Shown: positions 49,191-58,551 of the stretch, in pieces
How positions within the stretch are numbered: position 1 is the stretch's first letter
How the letters are laid out: the number at the start of each line of letters is the position of its first letter
Assembly (NCBI GenBank): GCA_021790335.1
Contig: JAJYEE010000001.1
Span: forward strand, 93,873 to 157,872
Direction of reading: 5' to 3'
Source of the DNA: Pseudomonadota bacterium
Lineage (GTDB): Bacteria > Pseudomonadota > Gammaproteobacteria > Acidiferrobacterales > UBA6901
DNA length: 64,000 nt
The notes under the pieces: generated by a model
The model's database searches: none
What the model saw: only the letters and a program-made list of their open reading frames with translations
What the model was told of the DNA's origin: nothing
Made by a program: the position numbers and the translations under genes

Positions 49191-49218
49191 ATTATACTGT
49201 TGCGTAGTGTCCAGTCCA
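49191..49218 (-). promoter_or_regulatory. Candidate sigma-70 promoter, minus strand, for the small gene at 48897-49052
   Basis: Read on the minus strand, TGGACT (49218-49213, four of six to TTGACA) is followed after 16 bp by a perfect TATAAT (49196-49191). The predicted start near 49184 gives a leader of about 130 bases before ATG 49052, containing the GC-rich hairpin at 49131-49147. Confidence 0.45.
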
Positions 49219-49291
49219 TCTCCGGTAGGAGTGCCGGCCGCAGCCTCGCCGCTTGCTATCTCCGCGGCAGTTGATACGGCAAAATGATACA

Positions 49292-52200
49292 ATGCGTCGG
49301 ATCTTGAGGAAAATAGGGCACCGGCTGGCCCGAGGAAATAAGGGCATGAGGCGCCTGGCAACGCTCGATGCGGCGTGGAGGACTTGGCACCGTCCGGTAC
49401 TGCAAATCTGTCGCTGGACGGCTTACGTTGTCGCGATATTGCTGGTACTGGGCGCAGCGGCCCTGACTCTTGCTCACGCCTGGCTGCCGACGTTCGCCAG
49501 CCGCAAAGACCAGATTGCCAATTTCATCAGCCAGCGTTCGTCGTATCGGGTGCATATTGATCGATCCGAGGCGTACTGGCATGGGCTGAATCCCGGCCTG
49601 CGCGTCTACGGTTTGACCGTCTACCCTCCCGGCAGCCAGGAAGTCGCAGTCAGGCTCAAGGAATTACGGATCACGCTGGCCTGGCTGCCGCTGCTTGCCG
49701 GGCAAATCCAGATCAACAACCTCGTTCTGGTTCATCCTGACCTGTCATTTGAGCGGTTTGCCGACGGCACATTCCGGATCACCGGCCTTGCGGGGGTTGG
49801 GAAGAATATTCCGGGACAGGGTTCAGGGTTCCTGCCGTGGCTGTTCCAGCAGAACGACGTCTCTGTACAGGACGGTGAGGCCGAATGGATAGACTACAGA
49901 TCGACCGAGCCACCGCTGCGCCTGGCGCACGTCAATCTGAGTCTCCAGAACAGCGGCAACCGCCATCGGCTGCAGATGAGTGCCGTTTTCCCCCGTGCCA
50001 TGTGCCAGGCGTGTTCCTTTCTGGCGGACGTCACCGGCAATCCTTTTACCGACAAGAACTGGGAAGGTGAGATTGATGTCCAGGCCGAGGGGCTCAATAC
50101 TTATGTTCTCCCGAAAATCATCCGCAGCAAGCTGCCCGCCGGTTTCGACGGCCGATTCAACGTAAACATCTCCAGCCAGTGGTCGGATGGAGTCGCAGTA
50201 TCGCTTTATGGTTACGCCGGGGTTGCCGCGCTCAAGCTGGCTTTGTCCGGAATCCCCGCATTTGACGTAAAAACGGCGGCAGCGCGCGTGAACTGGACTG
50301 CAACCTCTCGGGGCGGGAGTTGGACACTGCAGCTCGACCAACTGCGACTCGGCTTGGTTTCCTCGCCGTGGTCTGCCGGCGAACTGCGCATTGAGCACAA
50401 CCCCTATGCAAACCATCTCTTCGTCCAGCATGTCGATGTCGACGACGTCGATTCATTTTTGGCGCGACTAAAGGGAAGCAGCAAATTGCTGACGGCTCTG
50501 CGTGTGATTCATCCCGGCGGGGCGCTGAACAATCTGAGACTGCGGATTGACAGCAGGGATGGGAATGTTTCCGGCTACGCGGTCGAGGCCGACATGAACG
50601 GGCTGCGCTTCGATCCGTATGGCGAGTTTCCTGGCGTGCACGGCCTGACGGGTCATGTGTCGTTCGGCACCGCGGCCGGTAAATTGGTGGTGGCCAGCCA
50701 GGCTATCAAGGTAGCCTTACCGCTTGTTTTCCGGCACGCGATAGATGCCCAGTCCGCAAGCGGACGCATAAGCTGGCAGCGTGACGGCCGTTCGTGGCGC
50801 GTGAATGGAAAAGACCTGCATGTGGTGGCGGACGGCGCAACGCTGCAGGGACATCTGGTGCTGCGATTGCCGGACGACAGCAATGTGTCGCCGCATCTGG
50901 ATCTGCAGGTCAACCTGACCAACGGTAAACTGGCCGATGCAACTCGCTATTATCCGAACATCCTGTCTGAGGGATTGCGTGACTGGCTGAGCCAATCAGT
51001 CGGGTCGGGCACCGTCTCTTCTGGGCAGGTGGTGATCCAGGGAGCGCTGAGAGATTTTCCGTTTCGCGACGGCAACGGCGTCTTTCAGGTCTCGGCCCAC
51101 ATTAAAAATGGCGTATTCCGTTACTTGGCGGGTTGGCCCAGGATCGTGAACATCGACGCGGATTTGCTGGCCAGCGGCCCCAGCTTGTCTGTGGCGGGCC
51201 GCAGCGGCAATATCCGCGGGCTTTCGGTGCGTCGGGTGGCAGTTACCATCAATGATCTGGCTGCTGCTGGCGGGCCCGTGATCCGGGCCGTAGGTCAGGT
51301 GACTGGACCGGTGGATCAGACGCTTTCCGTGCTTTACGCCAGCCAAATCAATCCCCGGCCGCGGCTTCTTTTGCCTGGCATGCACGCGAGCGGCCAAGGT
51401 GTGCTCAGCCTAGATCTGGCCATTCCGACGCACGACCTGTCGAAGCTGCAATTGACAGGGGCGTACCAGCTCCGCGACGCGGCCATTCATTTCCCGCTGC
51501 CGGGGGTCGGCTTCAAGTCCATCAATGGGTCCCTGCAGTTTGATCGGAACGGTTTGAACGGCGGCAGCGTGCGCGGAAATCTGCTCGGGGGCAACGCATC
51601 GCTGGCAGTGAGAACGCTCCGCGGAGCCGCTCCCGAGACCTCCGTTGTAAACCTGCAGGCGTCCGGTACCATGACTCAGGCCGGCCTGCAGCAGGCGCTC
51701 GGAAATGCCCTCGGAAGCCGTCTGAGCGGAGACGTTCCGTGGACTGCCTCGCTGCAGCTGTCCAAGCCGGGGGCGCGTTTTGACCTGGCGATGGACCTGA
51801 AGGGTGTGGGTGTGCAGCTGCCGCAGCCGCTCGGCAAGCCGATAGGAGCTGCCGCCAAACTGACGCTGCAAACGCGTGCCACCGGCGCGGGACATCAGGT
51901 TCTGGATTTGCACGTCGCCGACAAGCTTAATGGACGCTTTGTCCTCGACGTACCGCCCGGCGCAGACTGGAAGCTCACGCGCGCCACTGTCGAGATCGGT
52001 GGCAGACCGGCGAGGCTCGTAGTGGCACCGGGTCTGCGCATGAGCGTCGATACACCGCGACTGGATGCCGATCGCTGGTGGCATGTCATCCGGGCTTTCG
52101 GGCGGAACGGATTCGATTCCGAATTTGCCAAGACGCTTACGGCCATAGATGTGCGAGTCGGCCGCCTTCACTTTCTCGGGCGATCCTTCGGGGCGTTTCA

Positions 52201-53350
52201 GATGAGCGCGGCAAGGCAAGCGAACGGCTGGCTCGGGACCCTGAACGGTGATGATGTGGCTGGCCGTCTTGACGTACGGCCGATCGCCGCCGCTTCAGTC
52301 CCGGCGCTGGTTCCGGAGCCGGCTGCGGCAGCCGATCAGGGTATTCTCGGGCCGCCGCCCGCCCTTGAGCCGTCGGTGACGCCGCAGGGTGTATCTGGCG
52401 AAAAAAGCCTGCGGGATAATGTGGTCAATCTCGTGTTGCAGCGATTGACGATTCCGCAGAAACCCCCGGCAGCCGGCACTGGGCAGACAACAGAGGTGGA
52501 CCCACGCTTGATGCCGGAGCTGCATTTGCAAGTCCAGAACTTCCAGGACTGGGGCAAGGCTCTCGGCCAGCTGGAGGTGGCCGCGGTCCCGGCAGCGCAG
52601 GGCTGGCATATCCAATCTGTCCATATTTTCCAGAAGGATCTGGACTTCAGCGCCAACGGTGACTGGCGGATCTCGCAGGCAGGTGACCAGTCGACCCACA
52701 TCAACATGCAGGTTCAAAGCTCGGACCTGGGACGTGTTCTCGATCGCCTCGGCTACGGGGGAAATCTCGCCCAGGGCCATCTTCGGGCGAGTGGGCAATG
52801 GGACTGGGCGGGGGGGCCGGCCAGCTTCAGCGCCGGGCGTCTGAACGGCAACTGCGTGCTGTCGCTGAAGAACGGGCGTTTACCCAAAATCAGCCCGGGT
52901 GGCGCCGGGAGGTTGCTTGGCCTGATCGACACCCGCGCGCTGACGCGGTACCTCGCACTGGATTTCAGCAACGTCTTCGGCAAAGGCTTTACGTTTGATA
53001 GCATAGGGGGCAAGGTAGCGGTGCGGAACGGAAATGCCTACACAAAGAGCCTGACCGTGAAAGGCCCCTCCGCCACGATCGCCGTTAGCGGCCGACTGGG
53101 TTTGGCGGCGCGCGACATGGATCTGAACATCACGGTTGTGCCGCGATTGGGCGACCAGCTGACGGTGACCGGTATGCTGTTGGGAGGGCCGGTGGTCGGT
53201 GCGGCCGTTGCGGTGTTCCGGAACATGCTCAAGAGACCTCTGGAACAGACCACGGAAACACAGTACGCCGTAACGGGGTCGTGGGACAGTCCGAAGGTAA
53301 TCAAGGGCGGCTCACTTGCCCCGCTGGATCTGCTGCCGACGAAAAAATAA
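49292..53350 (+). CDS. yhdP: YhdP-family AsmA-like intermembrane lipid-transfer protein
   Basis: The 1352-residue protein has an N-terminal membrane helix (about 43-65, VVAILLVLGAAALTLAHAWL), a DUF3971 region and a C-terminal AsmA-like region (FDSIGGKVAVRNGNAYTKSL; GDQLTVTGMLLGGPVVGAAV). YhdP in E. coli bridges the periplasm and moves phospholipids to the outer membrane together with TamB and YdbH. Length and layout fit the family (TIGR02099). ATG 49292 is the likely start, although the ribosome site is weak. It follows rng as in enteric bacteria. Confidence 0.93.
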   Translation: MRRILRKIGHRLARGNKGMRRLATLDAAWRTWHRPVLQICRWTAYVVAILLVLGAAALTLAHAWLPTFASRKDQIANFISQRSSYRVHIDRSEAYWHGLNPGLRVYGLTVYPPGSQEVAVRLKELRITLAWLPLLAGQIQINNLVLVHPDLSFERFADGTFRITGLAGVGKNIPGQGSGFLPWLFQQNDVSVQDGEAEWIDYRSTEPPLRLAHVNLSLQNSGNRHRLQMSAVFPRAMCQACSFLADVTGNPFTDKNWEGEIDVQAEGLNTYVLPKIIRSKLPAGFDGRFNVNISSQWSDGVAVSLYGYAGVAALKLALSGIPAFDVKTAAARVNWTATSRGGSWTLQLDQLRLGLVSSPWSAGELRIEHNPYANHLFVQHVDVDDVDSFLARLKGSSKLLTALRVIHPGGALNNLRLRIDSRDGNVSGYAVEADMNGLRFDPYGEFPGVHGLTGHVSFGTAAGKLVVASQAIKVALPLVFRHAIDAQSASGRISWQRDGRSWRVNGKDLHVVADGATLQGHLVLRLPDDSNVSPHLDLQVNLTNGKLADATRYYPNILSEGLRDWLSQSVGSGTVSSGQVVIQGALRDFPFRDGNGVFQVSAHIKNGVFRYLAGWPRIVNIDADLLASGPSLSVAGRSGNIRGLSVRRVAVTINDLAAAGGPVIRAVGQVTGPVDQTLSVLYASQINPRPRLLLPGMHASGQGVLSLDLAIPTHDLSKLQLTGAYQLRDAAIHFPLPGVGFKSINGSLQFDRNGLNGGSVRGNLLGGNASLAVRTLRGAAPETSVVNLQASGTMTQAGLQQALGNALGSRLSGDVPWTASLQLSKPGARFDLAMDLKGVGVQLPQPLGKPIGAAAKLTLQTRATGAGHQVLDLHVADKLNGRFVLDVPPGADWKLTRATVEIGGRPARLVVAPGLRMSVDTPRLDADRWWHVIRAFGRNGFDSEFAKTLTAIDVRVGRLHFLGRSFGAFQMSAARQANGWLGTLNGDDVAGRLDVRPIAAASVPALVPEPAAAADQGILGPPPALEPSVTPQGVSGEKSLRDNVVNLVLQRLTIPQKPPAAGTGQTTEVDPRLMPELHLQVQNFQDWGKALGQLEVAAVPAAQGWHIQSVHIFQKDLDFSANGDWRISQAGDQSTHINMQVQSSDLGRVLDRLGYGGNLAQGHLRASGQWDWAGGPASFSAGRLNGNCVLSLKNGRLPKISPGGAGRLLGLIDTRALTRYLALDFSNVFGKGFTFDSIGGKVAVRNGNAYTKSLTVKGPSATIAVSGRLGLAARDMDLNITVVPRLGDQLTVTGMLLGGPVVGAAVAVFRNMLKRPLEQTTETQYAVTGSWDSPKVIKGGSLAPLDLLPTKK

Positions 53351-53381
53351 GCCAACTCGACGCCGTGCTTGTCTCAGCATC

Positions 53382-53846
53382 ATGAAGACAGAATTCAGAC
53401 TTTTGATTCCAGCACTGTCGCTGACGATGCTTGCCGCCGTTACGGCGCCGGCATGCGCGCTCACTGCAGGTTCCGCGGAAACGGTGTTTGCACCCAGCGC
53501 CAAACCAATATCCGCGGCGGGAGCCGGATTGCGCGGATGCGAGCATCAGGCGGCCAAAAGTGTGACGCTCAGCGCCGTGCAGCTGTCGCAGCCGCACACC
53601 GGACAGAGGATAGCGCGTTTGCCAGGACTGGCCAGCCTCGTCGGCAGCTTCGAGGAGCGTCGTGGCGAACGACTGGTCATGGGCTATCCGGCGGGCGACA
53701 AGGGCACTTTGTGGGCGGAGGAACTGCGGGCGTGGCTGGTAGCGCTCGGTGTTCCAGCGAAGCGCATAATGCTTGAACCCGATCCGGCACACGATGACGA
53801 CTCGGTAACCATTGCAATTCAGCGACACGGAGAACAGGTGCCTTGA
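53382..53846 (+). CDS. Secreted hypothetical protein, 154 residues
   Basis: The product has a signal peptide (about residues 1-26, MKTEFRLLIPALSLTMLAAV, cleavage near ACA-LTA). A mature part of about 125 residues follows, with one Cys. Its C-terminal half (LWAEELRAWLVALGVPAKRI followed by a short strand VTIAIQRHG) resembles the last helix-strand unit of OmpA-like domains, but the peptidoglycan-binding residues are not evident. I do not recognise a family. Its stop overlaps the nitrilase start (TTGA), so it is probably co-transcribed with yhdP, the hydrolase and tldD. Confidence 0.7.
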   Translation: MKTEFRLLIPALSLTMLAAVTAPACALTAGSAETVFAPSAKPISAAGAGLRGCEHQAAKSVTLSAVQLSQPHTGQRIARLPGLASLVGSFEERRGERLVMGYPAGDKGTLWAEELRAWLVALGVPAKRIMLEPDPAHDDDSVTIAIQRHGEQVP

Positions 53847-54655
53847 GCAAGATCGCCGCCATACAGATGGCTTCGGGACTGCAGGTGAGCGCAAATCTCA
53901 ATGAAGCGGCGCGGCTCATAGCCAACGCTGCTGCGGCCGGCGCGTCGCTGGTCGTGCTGCCGGAAAACTTCGCGATAATGCCAATGAAGGATGCCGATCG
54001 TGTGGCCATGTCGGAGACCGACGGCAAGGGTCCGATTCAGGAATTTCTCGCTAACCAGGCTCGACATCACGGCATATGGCTTGTTGGCGGAACGATCCCC
54101 ATGCGCGCAACTCATGCCGATCGTGTGCGGGCGGCGTGTCTGTTATTCGATGATCGCGGCACACGGGTCGCACGCTATGACAAGGTGCACCTGTTCGACG
54201 TCCACCTGGAAAACGGAGAGCAGTATAATGAGTCCGCGGCAATTGAGCCGGGCAGCGACGTGGTGGTCGCGGTGACACCGTTCGGGAAACTCGGACTGGC
54301 GGTGTGTTACGATCTGCGGTTCCCGGAACTGTTCCGGCGCCTGCTCGATGCAGGTGCGGAGCTGTTCGCGGTGCCTTCAGCTTTTACGGTTCGCACCGGA
54401 CGCGCTCACTGGGAAGTGCTGGTTCGCGCGCGCGCCATTGAAAACCTTGCCTACGTCGTTGCAGCCGCCCAGGGCGGCTATCACCTGAATGGGCGCGAGA
54501 CTTATGGAGACAGCATCATAGTGAACCCTTGGGGCGAGGTCGTCGACCGCCTGGCACGCGGTTCGGGCTTCGTGCTCGCCGATATCGATCGCACGATGCA
54601 GCGCCGGATACGCAGCAACTTTCCCAGTATCCGTCACCGGAGGTTCAGCGCATGA
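53843..54655 (+). CDS. Nitrilase-superfamily carbon-nitrogen hydrolase (Nit1/YbeM-like)
   Basis: The 270-residue product has the catalytic triad Glu41 (VVLPENF), Lys114 (RYDKVHLFD) and Cys155 ([13 protein letters not shown]). [17 protein letters not shown] is typical of the Nit subgroup, whose members hydrolyse deaminated glutathione. It uses a TTG start overlapping the preceding stop. Its own stop overlaps tldD (ATGA). Nitrilase next to tldD is a common gammaproteobacterial arrangement. Confidence 0.92.
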   Translation: MSKIAAIQMASGLQVSANLNEAARLIANAAAAGASLVVLPENFAIMPMKDADRVAMSETDGKGPIQEFLANQARHHGIWLVGGTIPMRATHADRVRAACLLFDDRGTRVARYDKVHLFDVHLENGEQYNESAAIEPGSDVVVAVTPFGKLGLAVCYDLRFPELFRRLLDAGAELFAVPSAFTVRTGRAHWEVLVRARAIENLAYVVAAAQGGYHLNGRETYGDSIIVNPWGEVVDRLARGSGFVLADIDRTMQRRIRSNFPSIRHRRFSA

Positions 54656-56100
54656 GCAGTCTTTTGAATCAAGTACGCGGGATTCTGCTCGATCCGGCCT
54701 GCATCGGCGAGGGCGAAGTCGGAAGGCTGATGGCGAGGCTGCTCGGCCATCGCCTGGATTATGCCGACATCTATTTTCAGTATAGCCGCCACGAGAGCTG
54801 GATGTTGGAGGAAGGGCAGGTCAAGAGTGGCAGCCACAACATCGAGCAAGGTGTGGGTGTGCGTGCCGTGAGCGGAGAAAAGACGGGGTTTGCCTACTCC
54901 AACGACATTGTGCTGCCCGCGCTGCTGGAGGCCGCCACCGCCGCACGGGCGATTGCGCGCCAGGGCGGCGACCTAGCGGTGCCATCGGCGTGGTGTTCGA
55001 GCCCGGTTCTCGATCTGTACCAGCCGCTCGACCCCCTGACCAGCCTTGAGGATGGGGCCAAGGTGAAACTGCTGGAGCAGGTGGAGACCGAAGCGCGGCG
55101 CCAGGATCCGCGGGTGAAGCAGGTAATGGCCAGTCTGTCCGGCGTGCAGGAGACTGTCCTGGTAATGCGCAGCGACGGTGTTCAGGCAGCGGATATCCGG
55201 CCCCTGGTGCGATTGAACGTCACGGTGATCGTAGAGCAGGGCGGGCGGCGTGAACAGGGCAGTCATGGCGGGGGTGGACGCTTCAGCTATCAGGACCTGC
55301 TCGCAAAAGGCGCTGCAGCGACGTATGCGCATGAGGCGGTACGCCAGGCCTTGGTGAACCTCGACGCTGACGCGGCCCCGGCCGGTACCATGAAAGTTGT
55401 GCTCGGGCCGGGTTGGCCGGGCATACTGCTGCACGAGGCCATCGGACATGGCCTGGAGGGGGATTTCAACCGCAAGGGTACTTCGGCGTTTTCCGGGCGT
55501 ATCGGCGAACGTGTCGCTTCGGTCGAATGTACAGTCGTCGACGATGGCAGCCTGCCCGGCCGCCGTGGCTCGCTTAACGTGGACGACGAGGGGACTCCAA
55601 CGCAGCAGACCGTGCTGATCGAAAAGGGAATCCTGAAGTGCTATCTCCAGGATCTGCAGAATGCCCGCCTCATGGGCATGACACCGACCGGTAACGGGCG
55701 GCGTGAGTCCTATGCCCATATTCCGATGCCGCGCATGACCAATACGTTCATGCTGGCCGGCCGGCATGATCCCGCAGAGATCATTGCATCCGTCGATAAG
55801 GGGCTCTACGCCGTCAACTTTGGCGGGGGTCAGGTCGACATCACGTCCGGTAAATTCGTATTTTCAACGAGCGAGGCCTATTTGATCGAAAACGGCAGGG
55901 TTACGCGGCCGGTAAAAGGGGCCACGCTTATTGGAAACGGTCCGGATGTTCTGACGCGAGTGACGCGCGTCGGGTCCGACATTCAGCTTGATTCCGGAGT
56001 TGGCACCTGTGGCAAGGAAGGCCAGAATGTGCCTGTTGGTGTCGGACAACCGACGCTACTCATCGAAGGTCTTACGGTGGGCGGAACACATGGTAGCTGA
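54652..56100 (+). CDS. tldD: TldD metalloprotease subunit
   Basis: The 482-residue product, matching the usual TldD length, has the zinc-binding motif HEAIGH in [20 protein letters not shown] (about residue 263). Other conserved blocks are [20 protein letters not shown] and [20 protein letters not shown]. With TldE/PmbA it forms a heterodimeric protease that trims unfolded peptides and matures microcin B17-type and other modified peptides. ATG 54652 is coupled to the nitrilase stop. Confidence 0.97.
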   Translation: MSSLLNQVRGILLDPACIGEGEVGRLMARLLGHRLDYADIYFQYSRHESWMLEEGQVKSGSHNIEQGVGVRAVSGEKTGFAYSNDIVLPALLEAATAARAIARQGGDLAVPSAWCSSPVLDLYQPLDPLTSLEDGAKVKLLEQVETEARRQDPRVKQVMASLSGVQETVLVMRSDGVQAADIRPLVRLNVTVIVEQGGRREQGSHGGGGRFSYQDLLAKGAAATYAHEAVRQALVNLDADAAPAGTMKVVLGPGWPGILLHEAIGHGLEGDFNRKGTSAFSGRIGERVASVECTVVDDGSLPGRRGSLNVDDEGTPTQQTVLIEKGILKCYLQDLQNARLMGMTPTGNGRRESYAHIPMPRMTNTFMLAGRHDPAEIIASVDKGLYAVNFGGGQVDITSGKFVFSTSEAYLIENGRVTRPVKGATLIGNGPDVLTRVTRVGSDIQLDSGVGTCGKEGQNVPVGVGQPTLLIEGLTVGGTHGS

Positions 56101-56163
56101 CGGGCTTTGGAGGTGCCTGACCGGCGCATGCCTGGCCTGTTGCGAATGCAGGAGGGTTACGTC

Positions 56164-56415
56164 ATGAACGACCAGTTTCTGAATGAAGAGCGGCCGCTCC
56201 CCGAGACTGGCCGCGGCAATGTCGTGCAGTGGCACGTGTATCGCCGCATCGGCGAGGCACGTGCCCATCTTACCCACATAATTCTTGGGCAGGGTCAGCA
56301 TATAGTCGGAGGTCACAGCCACGACAGCATCGGTGATCTGTGGTGGGTCGGCGTCGAAGTGGACAACATCGGGCATTGGGGGAATCGCGGTGCCATCAAC
56401 AAACACTCGGGTTAA
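56164..56415 (+). CDS. Small His-rich protein between tldD and pmbA, 83 residues
   Basis: ATG 56164 has a strong GGAGGG site nine bases upstream and opens an 83-codon frame starting MNDQFLNEERPLPETGRGNV. The product has about eight His and three Trp, concentrated in HLTHIILGQGQHIVGGHSHD and DNIGHWGNRG. There is no signal peptide or membrane helix. PmbA starts 12 bp later, so the gene is wedged inside a tldD-pmbA operon. I do not recognise the family. The His spacing would allow metal binding, but this is inference. Confidence 0.7.
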   Translation: MNDQFLNEERPLPETGRGNVVQWHVYRRIGEARAHLTHIILGQGQHIVGGHSHDSIGDLWWVGVEVDNIGHWGNRGAINKHSG

Positions 56416-56426
56416 GGGCATACTTG

Positions 56427-57782
56427 ATGACGCAAGAACTGAAGCCGGCGGCGTCTGTCGCCACCACTCCTGAAGCGCTGCGCGCGCTGATCAGCGAAGT
56501 CCTCGCGGAAGCGCTGAAGCAGGGCGCCAGTGCGGCGGAGGCCAGTGCAAGCGTCAGTCAAGGCCTGTCTGTGACCGTGCGGCTTGGTAACGTCGAGACG
56601 GTCGAACACACCCGGGACAAAGGCTTGGGCGTAACCGTATATTTTGGCAAGCAGAGCGGTTCGGCCAGCACTTCGGACTTGGGGCCAGAGGCCATTCGCA
56701 GCACGGTGTTGGCGGCGGCGAGCATCGCGAGATATACGGCCGCCGATGAGTTTTCCGGGCTTGCCGATGTCGCATCCCTTGCCAAATCGATTCCCGATCT
56801 TGACCTGTATCATCCGTGGAATCCCGGCGCCGACCGTGCCATCGAGATCGCTGCCGCGTGCGAGCATGCGGCTCGCTCGGCCGATGCGCGCATCCTTAAT
56901 TCCGAGGGTGCATCACTGTCTTCGCATGAGGGGCTGGAGGTCTATGGCAACACTAATGGTTTTCTTGGCGCTGTGGCTGCCACACGTCACGCACTGAGCT
57001 GTGCCGTTGTGGCGCAGGACGACTCCGGTATGCAGCGTGATTACTGGTATACGGTCGCGCGCGATGTGCGCGATTTCGAGGTACTGGAGTCCGTTGGCCG
57101 CCAGGCGGCGGCGCGGGCGGTGCGCAGGCTGGCTGCGCGCAAGTTGTCCACGCGTGAGACTCCGGTACTGTACGAGGCGCCTGTTGCCTCTAGTCTCTTG
57201 TCGCATTTTGTCGGAGCAGTGCGCGGAACCAGTCTGTATCGAGAGGCTTCATTCCTGTTGGGCCAGCTCGGCAAGCCGGTGTTTGCGCCGTGGATCCGGA
57301 TTTATGAGCAGCCACACCTGAGGAAGGGTCTGGGCAGCGCCCCTTTCGACAACGAAGGTGTCGCCACACGCGATCGTGATCTCGTGCGCGACGGCATGCT
57401 GCTGGGTTATGTTCTGGATTCGTATTCGGCGCGTAAGCTCGGCATGGAGACAACCGGGAATGCCGGGGGTGTGCACAATCTTGCAATCGAGGCCGGGGCC
57501 GACGATTTTCCGGAAATGCTCGCGCGCATGCATACCGGGTTGCTCGTGACCGAGCTGATCGGCTTCGGAGTCAATACCGTCACCGGCGACTACTCGCGGG
57601 GGGCCGCCGGATTCTGGGTGGAAAATGGTGAAATCCAGTTTCCGGTTGAAGAGATCACCATTGCCGGAAACCTGCGCGAAATGTTCCGCCAGATCGTTGC
57701 CGTCGGTCGGGATGTCGATCAGCGCGGCAACATCCGCACCGGATCCATTCTTGTCGAGAACATGACGCTCGCCGGCTCCTAG
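56427..57782 (+). CDS. pmbA: TldE/PmbA protease subunit
   Basis: The 451-residue TldE subunit lacks the HExxxH motif, as expected. It shows VTVRLGNVETVEHTRDKGLG, YHPWNPGADRAIEIAAACEH and LLVTELIGFGVNTVTGDYSR with GAAGFWVENGEIQFPVEEIT. It pairs with TldD (54652). ATG 56427 is chosen from the conserved N terminus; the longer frame overlaps the small gene at 56164. It converges on the minus-strand gene at 57811 across 28 bp. Confidence 0.96.
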   Translation: MTQELKPAASVATTPEALRALISEVLAEALKQGASAAEASASVSQGLSVTVRLGNVETVEHTRDKGLGVTVYFGKQSGSASTSDLGPEAIRSTVLAAASIARYTAADEFSGLADVASLAKSIPDLDLYHPWNPGADRAIEIAAACEHAARSADARILNSEGASLSSHEGLEVYGNTNGFLGAVAATRHALSCAVVAQDDSGMQRDYWYTVARDVRDFEVLESVGRQAAARAVRRLAARKLSTRETPVLYEAPVASSLLSHFVGAVRGTSLYREASFLLGQLGKPVFAPWIRIYEQPHLRKGLGSAPFDNEGVATRDRDLVRDGMLLGYVLDSYSARKLGMETTGNAGGVHNLAIEAGADDFPEMLARMHTGLLVTELIGFGVNTVTGDYSRGAAGFWVENGEIQFPVEEITIAGNLREMFRQIVAVGRDVDQRGNIRTGSILVENMTLAGS

Positions 57783-57810
57783 GCGGTGCGCATAGCCCGC
57801 AAGGATAGGC

Positions 57811-58293
57811 TCAGAACGATCCCCACGACGCAGAGTGGATCTCGTTTTCCTCGGGCGGCAGGCCGCGCTTGAGACGCAGGCCGTCAGCCTCAAGGTACAG
57901 CGCCGCGTGAAAGCGGGTTCCGATTTCATCAAGCATCCATGCGATGTCGGCCGGGTGACAAATTGCGCCGTTGCGGTTCAAATGGCGGACCAGCATGGTC
58001 GTGGGTTCAACCTTGATCACCAAAGGAAGTGGCAGGGCGAGCGGCAGTACCTGCTCCCGAACCACGTGCTCCAGCGGGCCAGGCGAACGTGGCTGGGCCT
58101 GACGGATGTCGAAGCGCAGGTGTCTGCCACCGCCGCCCACCACCAGGAGCTCATTTGTCCATCCGATGCCCAGACCGGAGTGAACGATGATTGTTCTGCC
58201 GGTAAACTTCGCGAAGAACAGTCCATACGCAGTCGCCCGTCGACGCGCACTGCGTCCGCGTCGACGAATCAGCGTGACCAGTCTGGGTATCAT
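57811..58293 (-). CDS. Hypothetical protein, minus strand, start uncertain
   Basis: The minus-strand frame encodes about 160 residues with G/C-rich third positions and a balanced composition. Segments include GRTIIVHSGLGIGWTNELLV, VLPLALPLPLVIKVEPTTML and DIAWMLDEIGTRFHAALYLE; it ends PPEENEIHSASWGSF. It has no signal peptide. I do not recognise the family. The N-terminal part is Arg-rich, and a second minus-strand frame (58151-58405) is also open there, so the true start or a frameshift cannot be settled; in-frame ATGs also exist at 58338 and 58386. The plus-strand frame at 57835-58302 is judged a shadow. Confidence 0.55.
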   Translation of the reverse strand: MIPRLVTLIRRRGRSARRRATAYGLFFAKFTGRTIIVHSGLGIGWTNELLVVGGGGRHLRFDIRQAQPRSPGPLEHVVREQVLPLALPLPLVIKVEPTTMLVRHLNRNGAICHPADIAWMLDEIGTRFHAALYLEADGLRLKRGLPPEENEIHSASWGSF

Positions 58294-58551
58294 ATGCCAT
58301 GATGCCCAGCGTCCGCAGGACCTGCAAGTGGCCGCCATCGGGACGCGCGCTGTCGTGGTCGCTCGCCTTGCGAGGTGGCATGCCACCGCTGCATTTTTGG
58401 TCCATTCGGGCGGCGCTGCGGGTGCTGGCGAATCAGTACGCTTCCACCTGCCGCTGAGGAGTTTCGCGGCTGCAACCGGTTAGGCATGCTGGGCGGTCCA
58501 GACTCGGTAGCGAGCGGATTGCCGCTTGTGACTCGGAAGGAGCGAGATAGT

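Larger units (their letters stand above)
48851..49291. other. 441-bp spacer between rng and yhdP
   Basis: Apart from the small minus-strand frame (48897-49052) and its promoter, the spacer holds a strong GC-rich hairpin at 49131-49147 (GCCGCCC/GGGCGGC with a 3-base loop) that would lie in the leader of the minus-strand transcript. No clear plus-strand promoter for yhdP was identified. Confidence 0.5.

Noticed and set aside
57835-58302. 155-codon plus-strand frame after pmbA
   Set aside because: Antisense to the minus-strand hypothetical gene, which has better codon use; no ribosome site.
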